Of a stretch of 64,000 nucleotides of DNA, positions 25,749-35,361 are shown one piece after another (the stretch's first letter is position 1; each line of letters begins with the position of its first letter). A model generated the notes under the pieces. The model saw only the letters and a program-made list of their open reading frames with translations, had not been told where the DNA came from and did not search any database. Position numbers and translations under genes: made by a program. This DNA comes from Lachnospiraceae bacterium (GTDB lineage Bacteria; Bacillota; Clostridia; Lachnospirales; Lachnospiraceae): positions 124,001 to 188,000 of the forward strand of contig JAFUXG010000059.1 of assembly GCA_017470935.1 (NCBI GenBank), read 5' to 3'.

Positions 25749-26906
25749 TCAATAGCCCTTGGGAATACGTATTCTGCTGGCCACCGAAAGCACAAGTCCA
25801 AGCTCTGCCAAAAGACAGGCAAGGGCTGTTCCTCCATAGCTTATAAATGGAAGGGGAACTCCGGTAGGTGGTATTGAATTGGTAACAACCGCTATATTGA
25901 CAATGACCTGAACTGCAATATGGGTTATAACGCCTACCACAATAAGTGCACCAAAAAGATCAGGTGCACTCATTGCAATTACAACACATCTCCAAATAAG
26001 CATTACAAATAGTGCAATAACACAGGCTGCGCCAAACAGTCCTAATTCCTCACAAACCACAGAAAAAATCATATCATTATGGGACTCAGGAATAAAGCCA
26101 AGCTTTTGAATACTCTGTCCTAAACCTTTGCCAAATATTCCTCCCGAGCCTATGGCATACAGAGACTGTAACGTCTGATATCCCTTCTCATAATTCTCAG
26201 GGTTGCGCCATATTTTAATACGCTCCAATCTGTAGCTGGCAACCAGGAGAAATATTCCAAGCAATAATGCCACCGCAATACCTGCAGCTACAAACTGCCA
26301 GAACTTTGGACTTGTTACAAATATTATCATAAATGCAATGGCTGCACATATTATGGCAGTACTCAGGTTTTCCGAAGCAATAAGCGCAACCGCAACAAGC
26401 GGAAGGGCTGCGACCTTCACCAATATCCTGATTTCACCTATTCTTATGGATTTAATGGACGCCATATATGCCGTGTATAATATGATCGCCAGCTTAGCAA
26501 GCTCTGAGGGCTGAAACTGAACGGGGCCAATCTGTATCCATCTTGTAGCACCGTGAGAGGCTGTTCCAATTATAATAACCAGGAACAAAAGGCCAATTAT
26601 GCCAAGCATGAATATTACCGCAAACCGCTTCCAAATGTGATAATCTATCCTTGCAAAAACAAGCATTGCCACTATACCAAGGGCAGCAAAAATTCCTTGC
26701 CTTTTCAGGTAAAAGAATGCACTGCCGGTCTTAAGCTCTGATGTATATGAGCTGGTACTATATACCATGACTAACCCAAGAAACACCATAAAAATCACAA
26801 GAAAAAGCAATTGAAAATCATAATATACAGGCTTTTCCATTCCAGCTTTTCCCAGTCCATTCCTTTTTCTCTTATTGCGTACCAATGTTGGACGTCGTCT
26901 TGCCAT
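25749..26906 (-). CDS. ftsW: SEDS-family peptidoglycan polymerase FtsW/SpoVE
   Basis: About 385 residues with ten membrane segments. SEDS proteins polymerise lipid II glycan strands with a partner class B PBP. Landmarks are MVYSTSSYTSELKTGSAFFY, HGATRWIQIGPVQFQPSELAK, and the late ESHNDMIFSVVCEELGLFG and PPTGVPLPFISYGG, all conserved in FtsW/RodA/SpoVE. The dcw location is that of Bacillus spoVE, so FtsW and SpoVE cannot be separated. Start at ATG 26904-26906 with GAGGAG upstream; its likely partners are the two PBPs upstream in the cluster. Confidence 0.96.
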   Translation of the reverse strand: MARRRPTLVRNKRKRNGLGKAGMEKPVYYDFQLLFLVIFMVFLGLVMVYSTSSYTSELKTGSAFFYLKRQGIFAALGIVAMLVFARIDYHIWKRFAVIFMLGIIGLLFLVIIIGTASHGATRWIQIGPVQFQPSELAKLAIILYTAYMASIKSIRIGEIRILVKVAALPLVAVALIASENLSTAIICAAIAFMIIFVTSPKFWQFVAAGIAVALLLGIFLLVASYRLERIKIWRNPENYEKGYQTLQSLYAIGSGGIFGKGLGQSIQKLGFIPESHNDMIFSVVCEELGLFGAACVIALFVMLIWRCVVIAMSAPDLFGALIVVGVITHIAVQVIVNIAVVTNSIPPTGVPLPFISYGGTALACLLAELGLVLSVASRIRIPKGY

Positions 26907-26988
26907 TTTACCACTCCTCAAACCTTATACCATGCATTCCAGTCTCAGTGTATCGAAATCTGCATAAACACTACTGCTTAAGCAGCTC

Positions 26989-28350
26989 TCATTTAAGCCT
27001 TCTAACATAATCCTTGAACATATCGCCACGCTGCTCGTAGTTGTCAAACATACCCCAGCTTGCACAGGCAGGTGAAAGCAGGACTGCATCTCCCGGCTCC
27101 GCTTCTAAAGCACATACATTCACCGCCTCTTCAAGGCTTTCCACAAAAATAATATCATCAAAGCCATTTCTTCTTGCAGTATCAGCAATAATATCCCTTG
27201 TCTGCCCTAAGAGAACAAGCTTCTTAACCTTACCGTCAAAAGCCTTGATCCAGTCATCAAAGGGAACACCCTTGTCATAACCTCCACCGATAAGCACAGT
27301 CCTTCTGTTCATTGCCTGTATTCCCTTTATGGCAGCATCCGGATTAGTACCCTTTGAATCATTGTAGTATGCCACCCCAGCTATCTCATCCACGAATTCT
27401 ATACGGTGGGCAACTCCCTTGAAGGTCTTAAGCACTTTAACGATAACATCCACGGGAATTCCCATATAATATGTAACAGCTATTCCCGCCATGTAGTTCT
27501 CCACATTGTGGGCACCAAGAAGAACAAGCTCAGAAATATCAATCACCTTCTTCTCTTCTCCCTTTGTCTTAAGAAAGATTGCATCCCCCTTCTGATACAC
27601 TCCCTCAGAAGGTTCCCCGGTTCTGCTGAAATAGATAACCTTTGCTTTGACCCTGGAATCCTCTGCCATCTCCCTGGTTATAGGATCATCATAGTTCAAC
27701 ACCAGATAATCCTCCTCACTTTGATTAATGCAGACATCAAGCTTAACCGAAGCATAATTCTCCATAGTATGATGTCTGTCAAGATGGTCCGGTGTAACAT
27801 TGAGCACCGCACTTACATGAGGATGAAATTCCTCTATGGTCTCCAGCTGAAATGAAGAAACCTCCAGTGCCACATAGGAATCATCCGTAAGCTCTGCCGC
27901 CACATCAGTATATGGAATACCGATATTGCCAACAGTATAGCTGTTTTCTGTATATGCCTTAAATATCTCTCCAACCAATGAAGTGGTAGTCGTCTTGCCG
28001 TTAGTTCCTGTAATGGCAGCCACATGTCCTGCTCCCATCTGATACGCAAGCTCCACCTCACCCCATATAGGAATATCTCTTTTTCCCGCTTCCTCAGCGA
28101 TATGAGATTCTATAGAAATACCGGGGCTGATTATCATAATATCTATATCAGAAAACATATTGTCATTAAGCTCTCCCAGGATGACCTTTACATTATCCCT
28201 TGTCTCTAACTGTCCTAAAAGCTTATCAACGTCTGTATCCTTTTTCCCATCATATAATACTATCTCTGCACCCTTTTTCTGTAATAATCTTGCAGCACAG
28301 ACTCCGCTTTTCCCGGCGCCTGCTATCAAAACCTTTTTCTGAAAACCCAT
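26989..28350 (-). CDS. murD: UDP-N-acetylmuramoylalanine--D-glutamate ligase
   Basis: 453 residues, full length. MurD adds D-glutamate to UDP-MurNAc-L-Ala with ATP. The ATP-binding loop AITGTNGKTTTTSLVG, VLNVTPDHLDRH, the Lys/Asn-bearing GAHNVENYMAG, HRIEFVDEIAGVAYYNDSKGTNPDA (quoted across its key part) and the C-terminal SPACASWGMFDNYEQRGDMF are all as in the family. AGGAGGAAGTC precedes the ATG. It lies 25 bp after mraY. Confidence 0.98.
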   Translation of the reverse strand: MGFQKKVLIAGAGKSGVCAARLLQKKGAEIVLYDGKKDTDVDKLLGQLETRDNVKVILGELNDNMFSDIDIMIISPGISIESHIAEEAGKRDIPIWGEVELAYQMGAGHVAAITGTNGKTTTTSLVGEIFKAYTENSYTVGNIGIPYTDVAAELTDDSYVALEVSSFQLETIEEFHPHVSAVLNVTPDHLDRHHTMENYASVKLDVCINQSEEDYLVLNYDDPITREMAEDSRVKAKVIYFSRTGEPSEGVYQKGDAIFLKTKGEEKKVIDISELVLLGAHNVENYMAGIAVTYYMGIPVDVIVKVLKTFKGVAHRIEFVDEIAGVAYYNDSKGTNPDAAIKGIQAMNRRTVLIGGGYDKGVPFDDWIKAFDGKVKKLVLLGQTRDIIADTARRNGFDDIIFVESLEEAVNVCALEAEPGDAVLLSPACASWGMFDNYEQRGDMFKDYVRRLK

Positions 28351-28375
28351 GACTTCCTCCTACAACAATAATCTC

Positions 28376-29335
28376 TCACAGTCCCAGCAGCCCCACAAGA
28401 CAAAGTATAGCAGTCACGATTGCGAATATCGCAACAACCTTTGTCTCCGGCCAGCCCGAAAGCTCAAAGTGATGATGGATTGGCGCCATCTTAAATACTC
28501 TCTTTCCTGTTTTCTTGAAATAGAGCACCTGTATAATCACAGACACAACCTCCATCAGATATATGAATCCCACAATAACAATATAGATCGGCATCTTTAA
28601 CATTACTGCCGTTGACGCCACAAGACCTCCAAGTGCAAGGGAGCCTGTGTCACCCATAAATACCTTTGCAGGATACACGTTATATACCAAAAATCCAAGA
28701 AGGGAGCCGACACAGGCACATGTTATAGGCGAAATGCCTGCATTCAATCCAATTGCAACCACAGTGAAAAATGTTCCTGTAAGGACAGTAATTGACGAGA
28801 GCAGTCCGTCAAGTCCATCTGTAAAGTTAGTGCCATTAACTGTTCCTATTACAACAAAGAACAAAAATGGATAGAAGAGAAATCCCATCTCCCATTCTGA
28901 CCCATGGGTAAAGGGTATGATCACCGATGTTCCCACATCCGTATAATTTGCAAGGTAGTATGCAAACACTGCACACACAAGAAACTGTCCCACCATCTTC
29001 TGCCATGCCCTAAGTCCCATGGAGCGCTTCATTACGACCTTTATATAGTCATCAAGAAATCCCACAAGTCCAAAGCCTAAGGTCACGAACAGTATAGGAA
29101 CGATCTTTGGATAGCTCTTTATATAAAATAATGATGTGAGCAAAATGCTGCAAAGTATTATAAGACCGCCCATCGTAGGGGTACCTGACTTTTTAAGATG
29201 GGACTCAGGTCCATCGTCTCTTACAAACTGTCCAAACTTTAATTTCTTCAAAAATGGAATCATTATCGGGCACAGCACCACACTGATTCCAAATGCAATA
29301 CATATCGGCAATAACACAGTAAAATCAATTTTCAT
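28376..29335 (-). CDS. mraY: Phospho-N-acetylmuramoyl-pentapeptide transferase
   Basis: 319 residues, about ten membrane segments. MraY moves phospho-MurNAc-pentapeptide onto undecaprenyl phosphate, making lipid I at the membrane. The conserved sites are KSGTPTMGGLII, GFLDDYIKV (catalytic Asp pair), NGTNFTDGLDGL and FMGDTGSLALGG, followed by the His-rich loop MAPIHHHFELSGWPE. AGGAAAGAAT precedes the ATG. It follows spoVD by about 125 bp with murE and murF absent between them. Confidence 0.98.
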   Translation of the reverse strand: MKIDFTVLLPICIAFGISVVLCPIMIPFLKKLKFGQFVRDDGPESHLKKSGTPTMGGLIILCSILLTSLFYIKSYPKIVPILFVTLGFGLVGFLDDYIKVVMKRSMGLRAWQKMVGQFLVCAVFAYYLANYTDVGTSVIIPFTHGSEWEMGFLFYPFLFFVVIGTVNGTNFTDGLDGLLSSITVLTGTFFTVVAIGLNAGISPITCACVGSLLGFLVYNVYPAKVFMGDTGSLALGGLVASTAVMLKMPIYIVIVGFIYLMEVVSVIIQVLYFKKTGKRVFKMAPIHHHFELSGWPETKVVAIFAIVTAILCLVGLLGL

Positions 29336-29461
29336 ATTCTTTCCTACCCTTTTGTAATAATATTTATAACTTTAATAGTATAAGTCCTTTTCCATTTTTT
29401 ATCAACAAAAATATACTATATATTGTATATTATTTTTTTCTCACACACAATTCTCACCACA

Positions 29462-31237
29462 TCAATCTCCCTCTTCCATGTATATATTCATCATTGTCTC
29501 CTTAACCTTTTCTTCTGAATAGTCAGCCTTAAGGCCCAGGTATGGAAGAATATTTTCATATATCTCCGCCATAACAGGAGCTGCAATGGTACCTCCATAA
29601 TATGTTCCCACAGGCTCATCTATCATTATTATTCCCAGTATCTGCGGATTATCTGCAGGTGCAAAGCCCATAAATGAAGATATGTATTTGCCAGTTCCCC
29701 TCGGGAGCTTTTCTGAGGTTGCAGTCTTGCCACCAATCCTGTAGCCGGCAACCTGACCCTTTGCTCCTCCACCCTCTGCCACAACTGCCTCCAAAAGCTC
29801 CTTCATTGTATCTGAGGTTTCCTTCTTAATGGCATTTTCCTTTGTTGCATATTCATATTCATTCTTTATATTTCCTTCCTCATCTGTCTGATACATGGCA
29901 AAATGGGGAGTAACTAACGTTCCACCGTTGATCACTGCACTTGCGGCCCTAAGAAGCTGCATAGGCGTTATCTGAAAGGACTGCCCAAAGCTCATTGTAG
30001 CCAGCTCCACCGCACCAACATTTTCCTTCTTGTGCATTATGGAATTTGCCTCACCAGGCAGATCAATTCCGGTCTTTTCAAAAAGCCCCAGCTTCTCATA
30101 ATTTTTATACATTCTGTCAACGCCAACTCTTGCTCCAACATCAATGAACACAGGATTGCAGGAATTCATAATGCCCTGTCTGAAGGTTTCTGTGCCATGG
30201 CCTGTTGTTCTTGCACAGCGTATCTTTCTATCCTCCACCACCCGAAAGCCCGGACAGTTAAAGGTATCATTTACACTTACGACCCCCTCCTCTAAGGCAG
30301 CCGTAGCTGTTACGGTCTTAAATGTGGATCCGGGCTCGTATGTGTCATTAATACAGAAATTTCTCCACATTTTATTAAGAGCATCCTGCTTCTCCTTGTC
30401 TGTCATCCCTGCACTCTCAATCCCCACCAATTTATATGGCTCATTGAGATTGTATTCAGGCACATTCACCATTGCATATATCTCTCCATTCTGGGGATTC
30501 ATAAGTATCACAGAAACTCTCTTTGCCTGCTTAGCCTTAAAAATCTTTTCCGCAGCCTGTTCAGCATACTTTTGTATATTAACATCCATTGATATATATA
30601 GATTGTCACCGGATATAGGCTCAATCCTGCCCTCTGCTTCATTTTTTATCTCAATGCCGTTAGCATCCGTTAAGGTCAGTATACTTCCGGGAGTGCCGGA
30701 AAGAACATCCTCATAAGATACCTCAAGCCCCACAATCCCCTGATTGTCTGAGCCTGTAAAACCGATAACCTTGCTTGCCAGCGAATCATAGGGATAATAT
30801 CGTTTATAATCCTCATCTATCATTACCCCGTCAAGCTTCATCTCCCGCAATGTATCTGCAGTTTTCTTTTCCACATTGCTCTTGATCTTTTCCCGGATAG
30901 TGTTGGCCTCCACCTTCTTTCTGACAGTATCTTCAGAAAGCTCTAATACGCTGCAAAGGGCTGCCACCACTGCTTCCTCATCAGTAATCTGTGAGTGTAT
31001 GACCGATATGGAGCACACAGGCTTATTGCCTGCAAGCTCAACTCCATTTCTATCATATATTATGCCCCGCTTTGCCTTTATGCTTCTTTCCCTTTGGTGA
31101 AGCTTCTCCGCCTTATCCAGGTAATAATCAGACCTTGCGATCATAAGATAAGAAAGTCTGGCCAATAGCAAAGCAAACAGAACAGTCAGTATGATCGCAC
31201 ATACAAATATCTTTCTTTTAGTAAATGTCTTAGGCAT
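29462..31237 (-). CDS. spoVD: SpoVD-like class B penicillin-binding protein with KTA in place of KTG
   Basis: About 591 residues: a short cytoplasmic N-terminus, one membrane segment (IFVCAIILTVLFALLLARL), a dimerisation domain and a transpeptidase domain. The active-site Ser is in EPGSTFKTVTA (S-x-x-K) and the second motif is SCN in GIMNSCNPVF. The third motif, normally KTG, reads KTA in RIGGKTATSEKLP; the codons are AAG ACT GCA. No PASTA domain is present. Start at ATG 31235-31237 with GGAAAG six bases upstream. Its order after ftsI matches Bacillus spoVD, which makes spore cortex, but vegetative use is possible. Confidence 0.9.
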   Translation of the reverse strand: MPKTFTKRKIFVCAIILTVLFALLLARLSYLMIARSDYYLDKAEKLHQRERSIKAKRGIIYDRNGVELAGNKPVCSISVIHSQITDEEAVVAALCSVLELSEDTVRKKVEANTIREKIKSNVEKKTADTLREMKLDGVMIDEDYKRYYPYDSLASKVIGFTGSDNQGIVGLEVSYEDVLSGTPGSILTLTDANGIEIKNEAEGRIEPISGDNLYISMDVNIQKYAEQAAEKIFKAKQAKRVSVILMNPQNGEIYAMVNVPEYNLNEPYKLVGIESAGMTDKEKQDALNKMWRNFCINDTYEPGSTFKTVTATAALEEGVVSVNDTFNCPGFRVVEDRKIRCARTTGHGTETFRQGIMNSCNPVFIDVGARVGVDRMYKNYEKLGLFEKTGIDLPGEANSIMHKKENVGAVELATMSFGQSFQITPMQLLRAASAVINGGTLVTPHFAMYQTDEEGNIKNEYEYATKENAIKKETSDTMKELLEAVVAEGGGAKGQVAGYRIGGKTATSEKLPRGTGKYISSFMGFAPADNPQILGIIMIDEPVGTYYGGTIAAPVMAEIYENILPYLGLKADYSEEKVKETMMNIYMEEGD

Positions 31238-31340
31238 ATGACACTTTCCATACAAAGCTTTTATTTTATTCTATTATTAAATTCTGCTTCTTATGATTAT
31301 TTCTATAACATCCTCATATAATTAACAATCCTGCAGGTAA

Positions 31341-31423
31341 TTGCGAAACTCGTTAATAACGTAGATTATGTTGTGAACTATACAATGTTCACAACAGACA
31401 AAATGTATATTTGAGTTTCGCAA
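31341..31423. repeat. Double palindromic intergenic element (copy A)
   Basis: Outer arms TTGCGAAACTC (31341-31351) and GAGTTTCGCAA (31413-31423) are perfect inverted repeats. Inside is a second perfect 10-bp palindrome, TGTTGTGAAC / GTTCACAACA (31369-31396). The outer arms recur as an inverted repeat upstream of serS at 56409. It lies in the 290-bp gap between ftsI and spoVD, where nothing else is evident. Confidence 0.75.
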
Positions 31424-31529
31424 ACATCCACCAACAAGCAATATGGCACAGTCCACCTCTCCCAAAAGCAGACCATGCCTTCTATGTCAAACTACTCTGT
31501 TATTCATAATTGTTATCGAAAGCTGTTCA

Positions 31530-33602
31530 TTAAGTACCACCACTAACTTCTCCTGTCTCTTCTGTACCGCCAGCTTCCCCGGTGCCATCATCAGTTTCAC
31601 TAGCAGCTTCACCTACGTTTTCTCCCTCTGTAGTATTACCATCATCAGTCTGTTCTGTGGTAATGTTAAGATCCTCTGAAAGCTGTTCCTCCGGAACCTC
31701 CCCGTCAAAAATAGGGGTCGCAATCTCATCTCCCACATCCTCACCAATGCTCTTATTCTCTGCATTGGTCTGGTATATATTCATGTATGGCAACAATTCT
31801 TCAAATATTGAATGTGCGATTATCGTTCCAAGCCCTGAGCTTGCCTGATCCTCCACATTCGGCTCATCAACTGTCACATACACCACAACCTGTGGATTTT
31901 CAACAGGGGCAAAGCCTATAAATGACAGCAGATACTTCCCGTTTCCACGAGGAAGCTTCTCGGCTGTACCTGTCTTGCCGCCGATGGTATACCCATCTAC
32001 CTGAGCCTTTCTCGCAGTACCGTTGCTTACAACCTCTTCAAGTGCCTCTCTCATATATGCAGAGGTTTCAGCAGAAATTGTTTTTCTAAGTATTGTAGGC
32101 TCTATATTATTGATCACTCCGCCATTCTCATTAACTATCTGCCTGACAAGATGAGGCTCGTAGTAGTTACCGCCATTTATTACAGAGCAGAACGCTGTTC
32201 CAATCTGCATCATGGTTACTGTAAGACCTTGGCCAAATGAAGCTGTAGCAAGCTCCACAGGATTTAATTTGTCTTCTGAATATACAATTCCGGCAGCCTC
32301 ACCTGCAAGATCTATATGAGTTGTCTGCCCAAAGCCAAACACATCCTGATATTTTGCAAAGGTCTTTCTGCCTTCTACCTGAGCAATCTGCATTAATGCC
32401 ACATTACACGACTGCATAAGGGACTGCTCAACTGAAACCATACCATGTCCTTCATGGTTGTGGCAATGAATTGGTGTAGGCCAATCTGCAACCTGCAGCT
32501 GACCGCCACAGAAGAACTCTTCATCACCCTTAAGGGCTCCATCCTCTAATGCTCCCGCTATTGTAAAGGTCTTATAAGTGGAGCCCGGCTCAAAGCCGTC
32601 CGATATAATAAAATTACGCCATGCTGCATTTAAGCAGTCAAGTCTTTCCTCCTCAGTCAGATTCTTTATCTGATTCTCCACGCTTCCACCCTCATCATTG
32701 GCAGTAAACTGATATGCTATGGCACTATCCTCATAGGGCTCATTCAAATCATAGCTATTGGAATTCGCCATAGCCAGCACCTCAGCTGAATTAGGATCCA
32801 TAACAAGAACTGATACATTCTTCGCCCCAGTCTCCTTCATAAATGCATTAATCTTCTTCTCAACAATATTCTGTGCGTTTGCATCTATGGTGGATATAAC
32901 ATTGTAACCGTTAACCGGCTCCTTTGTAGTTCTCTCCAAGGTCATATCCTGATTGAGGTAGCCGTATTCTCTTCCGTTAACGCCATTTAACTCCTCGCTG
33001 TAATACCCCTCGATTCCTCCCTGCCCAACATTACCGCTTACGGTAAAGCCTATGGCGTGACAGGCAAGGGAGCCATAAGGATAGTATCTTTCATATTCAT
33101 CCTCAAACCATACGCCCTTCACATTTTTGGCCTCATCCTTCGCATGCTCTGCCAAAAAGATCTTAAAATCCTTGATCTCGTCATATTTCAATTTCTTGAG
33201 CATTTTCTTATAAAGGGAACCGCCATCCTCTAAGGCTTTATTGATATCCTCATCTGAAAGATTAAAATATTTTTTCAAGGCAGCAACTGTATCGGCTTTG
33301 ATCTCATCGCTTTGAAGTATATTCTTTGGCTCTATTATAAGATTGTACACCTTTTCACTGGTGGCAAGCTGTGTTCCATTGCGGTCTAATATATCACCTC
33401 TCCTATATGGAATTTCAATGCTGTCGTAGCTTTGCTGTGCAAGCACAATCTTCTCGTAACGCTTGCCATCCTTCTCATTTATATACAAAATGCGGATAAT
33501 AAGCGCAATAAAAACTGCAGTGATAGCGATCGTTACATAGAACAGTCTTTTCTGCATTTTCACAAGAAATTTACTTCTTTTTTTTCTTTTGGTTCCTGCC
33601 AT
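31530..33602 (-). CDS. ftsI: Septal class B penicillin-binding protein (FtsI/PbpB)
   Basis: About 690 residues. The protein has a basic N-terminus, one membrane segment near residue 20, a PBP dimerisation domain, and a transpeptidase domain with all three motifs: EPGSTYKTF (S-x-x-K), LMQSCNVAL (SxN) and IGGKTGTAEKLP (KTG). It crosslinks septal peptidoglycan together with FtsW. The last ~80 residues are an acidic Glu/Thr/Gly tail with no PASTA domain. Start at ATG 33600-33602, with AAAGGTGA upstream, rather than 14 codons earlier. It follows ftsL, as pbpB does in Bacillus. Confidence 0.95.
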   Translation of the reverse strand: MAGTKRKKRSKFLVKMQKRLFYVTIAITAVFIALIIRILYINEKDGKRYEKIVLAQQSYDSIEIPYRRGDILDRNGTQLATSEKVYNLIIEPKNILQSDEIKADTVAALKKYFNLSDEDINKALEDGGSLYKKMLKKLKYDEIKDFKIFLAEHAKDEAKNVKGVWFEDEYERYYPYGSLACHAIGFTVSGNVGQGGIEGYYSEELNGVNGREYGYLNQDMTLERTTKEPVNGYNVISTIDANAQNIVEKKINAFMKETGAKNVSVLVMDPNSAEVLAMANSNSYDLNEPYEDSAIAYQFTANDEGGSVENQIKNLTEEERLDCLNAAWRNFIISDGFEPGSTYKTFTIAGALEDGALKGDEEFFCGGQLQVADWPTPIHCHNHEGHGMVSVEQSLMQSCNVALMQIAQVEGRKTFAKYQDVFGFGQTTHIDLAGEAAGIVYSEDKLNPVELATASFGQGLTVTMMQIGTAFCSVINGGNYYEPHLVRQIVNENGGVINNIEPTILRKTISAETSAYMREALEEVVSNGTARKAQVDGYTIGGKTGTAEKLPRGNGKYLLSFIGFAPVENPQVVVYVTVDEPNVEDQASSGLGTIIAHSIFEELLPYMNIYQTNAENKSIGEDVGDEIATPIFDGEVPEEQLSEDLNITTEQTDDGNTTEGENVGEAASETDDGTGEAGGTEETGEVSGGT

Positions 33603-33689
33603 TTTTTCACCTTTTTCAAAACCATTGCCACCCATAAAATACAATTATGTATTTTACCGGTGGCGTTTTATAGTCTTTATGATATTATA

Positions 33690-34181
33690 TTACTCTGTAG
33701 GAATATCCTTAAACTGCTTAACATAGTCAGGATTACTCGCCTCATAAGAAACAACCTGTCCGTTACCTGGATATACCATTCCAAGCTCATTAGTTGCAAA
33801 ATCATATATTTTGGGAAGATCAACAGTGCTTTCTAATCTCTTGCTTGTCTCGTTGTTGCTGTCTGTGAGTGCATTAAGATTACTCTCTAGCATAGCAATT
33901 TGTCTTCTCTGTTCTGTAACATTCGCCTTAAGTGTTAACATTGAAATACATGATACAAAAAGAAAAACAGTAGCTGCAATTAACATTATAGTGTAATGCA
34001 AATCAAATGCCTGTGCTCTTTTTACATTCTTCTGAATCTTCGGATTAACCTTACGCTTTCTCTCCCGCTCAGGCCTTACCTCTCTCTCAGGTACAGCGTT
34101 CAGCTTCCTTGCTGCATTTCCCTCGATGTAATACATATCCCTATTTCTTTCATTCACGCTTTTCATTCCCCTTTTCTGCAT
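33690..34181 (-). CDS. ftsL: FtsL-like cell division protein
   Basis: 163 residues, a small bitopic protein. A basic N-terminal third (EREVRPERERKRKVNPK) leads to one membrane segment (YTIMLIAATVFLFVSCIS) and then an outside coiled-coil (VTEQRRQIAMLESNLNALTD). That layout, together with the place between rsmH and ftsI, is FtsL. The longer N-terminus than in Bacillus FtsL is common in this family. GGAAG precedes the ATG at 34181; an internal ATG five codons on is less well placed. Confidence 0.88.
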   Translation of the reverse strand: MQKRGMKSVNERNRDMYYIEGNAARKLNAVPEREVRPERERKRKVNPKIQKNVKRAQAFDLHYTIMLIAATVFLFVSCISMLTLKANVTEQRRQIAMLESNLNALTDSNNETSKRLESTVDLPKIYDFATNELGMVYPGNGQVVSYEASNPDYVKQFKDIPTE

Positions 34182-34226
34182 ACGTTTTTCTTCCGTACCT
34201 TTTTTGTTTATCTATATCAATACCAA

Positions 34227-35168
34227 TTATATTTTTTCAAAAATTCTAAGCTTTGCACTTTTACTTCTTCTGTTCTCACTTATTTCCTCTTCCGTTGGCA
34301 GTATGGGCTTTCTCGTTATGACCTTTCCCTTTGAAACCTTACCGCAAACGCATTTAGGAAAGTCGGGAGGGCATGTACAAGGATTTTCATTAATTCTGAA
34401 GCTCCTTTTTACAATCCGATCTTCTAAAGAATGGAACGTAATTATGCAAATTCGGCCCCTTGGATTTAACAGGTCTATCATTTGGTCAATGGATTGTTCA
34501 AGAATGGTCAGTTCTTTGTTTAACTCAATCCTGATAGCCTGAAAAGTTCTTTTCGAAGGGTGCCCTCCTGCAGACCTAGCTCTAATTGGTATAGCAGCCT
34601 TAATTATTTCATTAAGTTCAAATGTTGTCTCGATCACCTTTTCCTTTCTTGCCAGAACAATATGCCTGGCAATATTTTTTGCGAATTTTTCTTCGCCATA
34701 GTCACGTATGATCCGATATAATTCTCCCTCTGAATAATCATTTATAATATCCCTGGCAGTCATCTCCTGCCTCTGATCCATGCGCATATCCAAGGGTGCA
34801 TCTTCTCTATATGAGAATCCTCTTTCCGGTGTATCTAACTGGTAGGAGGATACCCCCAAATCCAACATGATGCCATCCACGCCACTGACGCTTAAATCCT
34901 GCAGGACCTGGGGGATTTTTTGATAATTGCTTCTTATAATGTCGATTGGTACTTTATCTTTATAAGGAGATAGCCGGATGCCTGCCGCAGAAATCGCAGC
35001 TGCATCCTGATCTATCCCTATGAACCTTGCGTTATGGGACAATCTCTCACATACATGAGATGCATGTCCCCCGCCACCTAGTGTTCCATCCACATAGATG
35101 CCGTCTTCTCTGATATTAAGTCCTTGTATAGTCTCTTCAAGCAATACTGATGTATGGGAAAATTCCAT
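34227..35168 (-). CDS. rsmH: 16S rRNA (cytosine-1402-N4)-methyltransferase
   Basis: 313 residues, full length. RsmH methylates C1402 in the decoding centre of 16S rRNA using S-adenosylmethionine. Conserved parts are the start [13 protein letters not shown], the SAM loop [46 protein letters not shown] and the late [27 protein letters not shown] precedes the ATG. It is the second gene of the dcw cluster after mraZ. Confidence 0.98.
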   Translation of the reverse strand: MEFSHTSVLLEETIQGLNIREDGIYVDGTLGGGGHASHVCERLSHNARFIGIDQDAAAISAAGIRLSPYKDKVPIDIIRSNYQKIPQVLQDLSVSGVDGIMLDLGVSSYQLDTPERGFSYREDAPLDMRMDQRQEMTARDIINDYSEGELYRIIRDYGEEKFAKNIARHIVLARKEKVIETTFELNEIIKAAIPIRARSAGGHPSKRTFQAIRIELNKELTILEQSIDQMIDLLNPRGRICIITFHSLEDRIVKRSFRINENPCTCPPDFPKCVCGKVSKGKVITRKPILPTEEEISENRRSKSAKLRIFEKI

Positions 35169-35230
35169 CTGACTAATCCTTTCTTATGCAAAGCCCTATT
35201 TTTAAAGCAGCGTTTACTTAAGCTCCTTTT

Positions 35231-35320
35231 CCCCTCTCCCTGGAGAGAAGTTTATCATCAGCCGCTTTCTTTGCCTTCTCCCTGGGGAGAAGGTGTCGGC
35301 GCAGCCGACGGATGAGGGGC
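35231..35320. repeat. GC-rich interspersed palindromic element
   Basis: In the 190-bp mraZ-rsmH gap are two stem-loops in a row: CCTTCTCCC-TG-GGGAGAAGG (35274-35293) and GTCGGC-GCA-GCCGAC (35295-35309). They are preceded by a related CTCTCC-CT-GGAGAG hairpin (35234-35247) and followed by GGATGAGGGG. From memory, this kind of motif (CCCCTCATCCGTC...CCTTCTCCC) recurs between genes in many gut Firmicute genomes. I could not search to confirm. Confidence 0.65.
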
Positions 35321-35361
35321 AATGTAAAATAATCTTAGCTTAATGCCCTCCATCTTACTTA

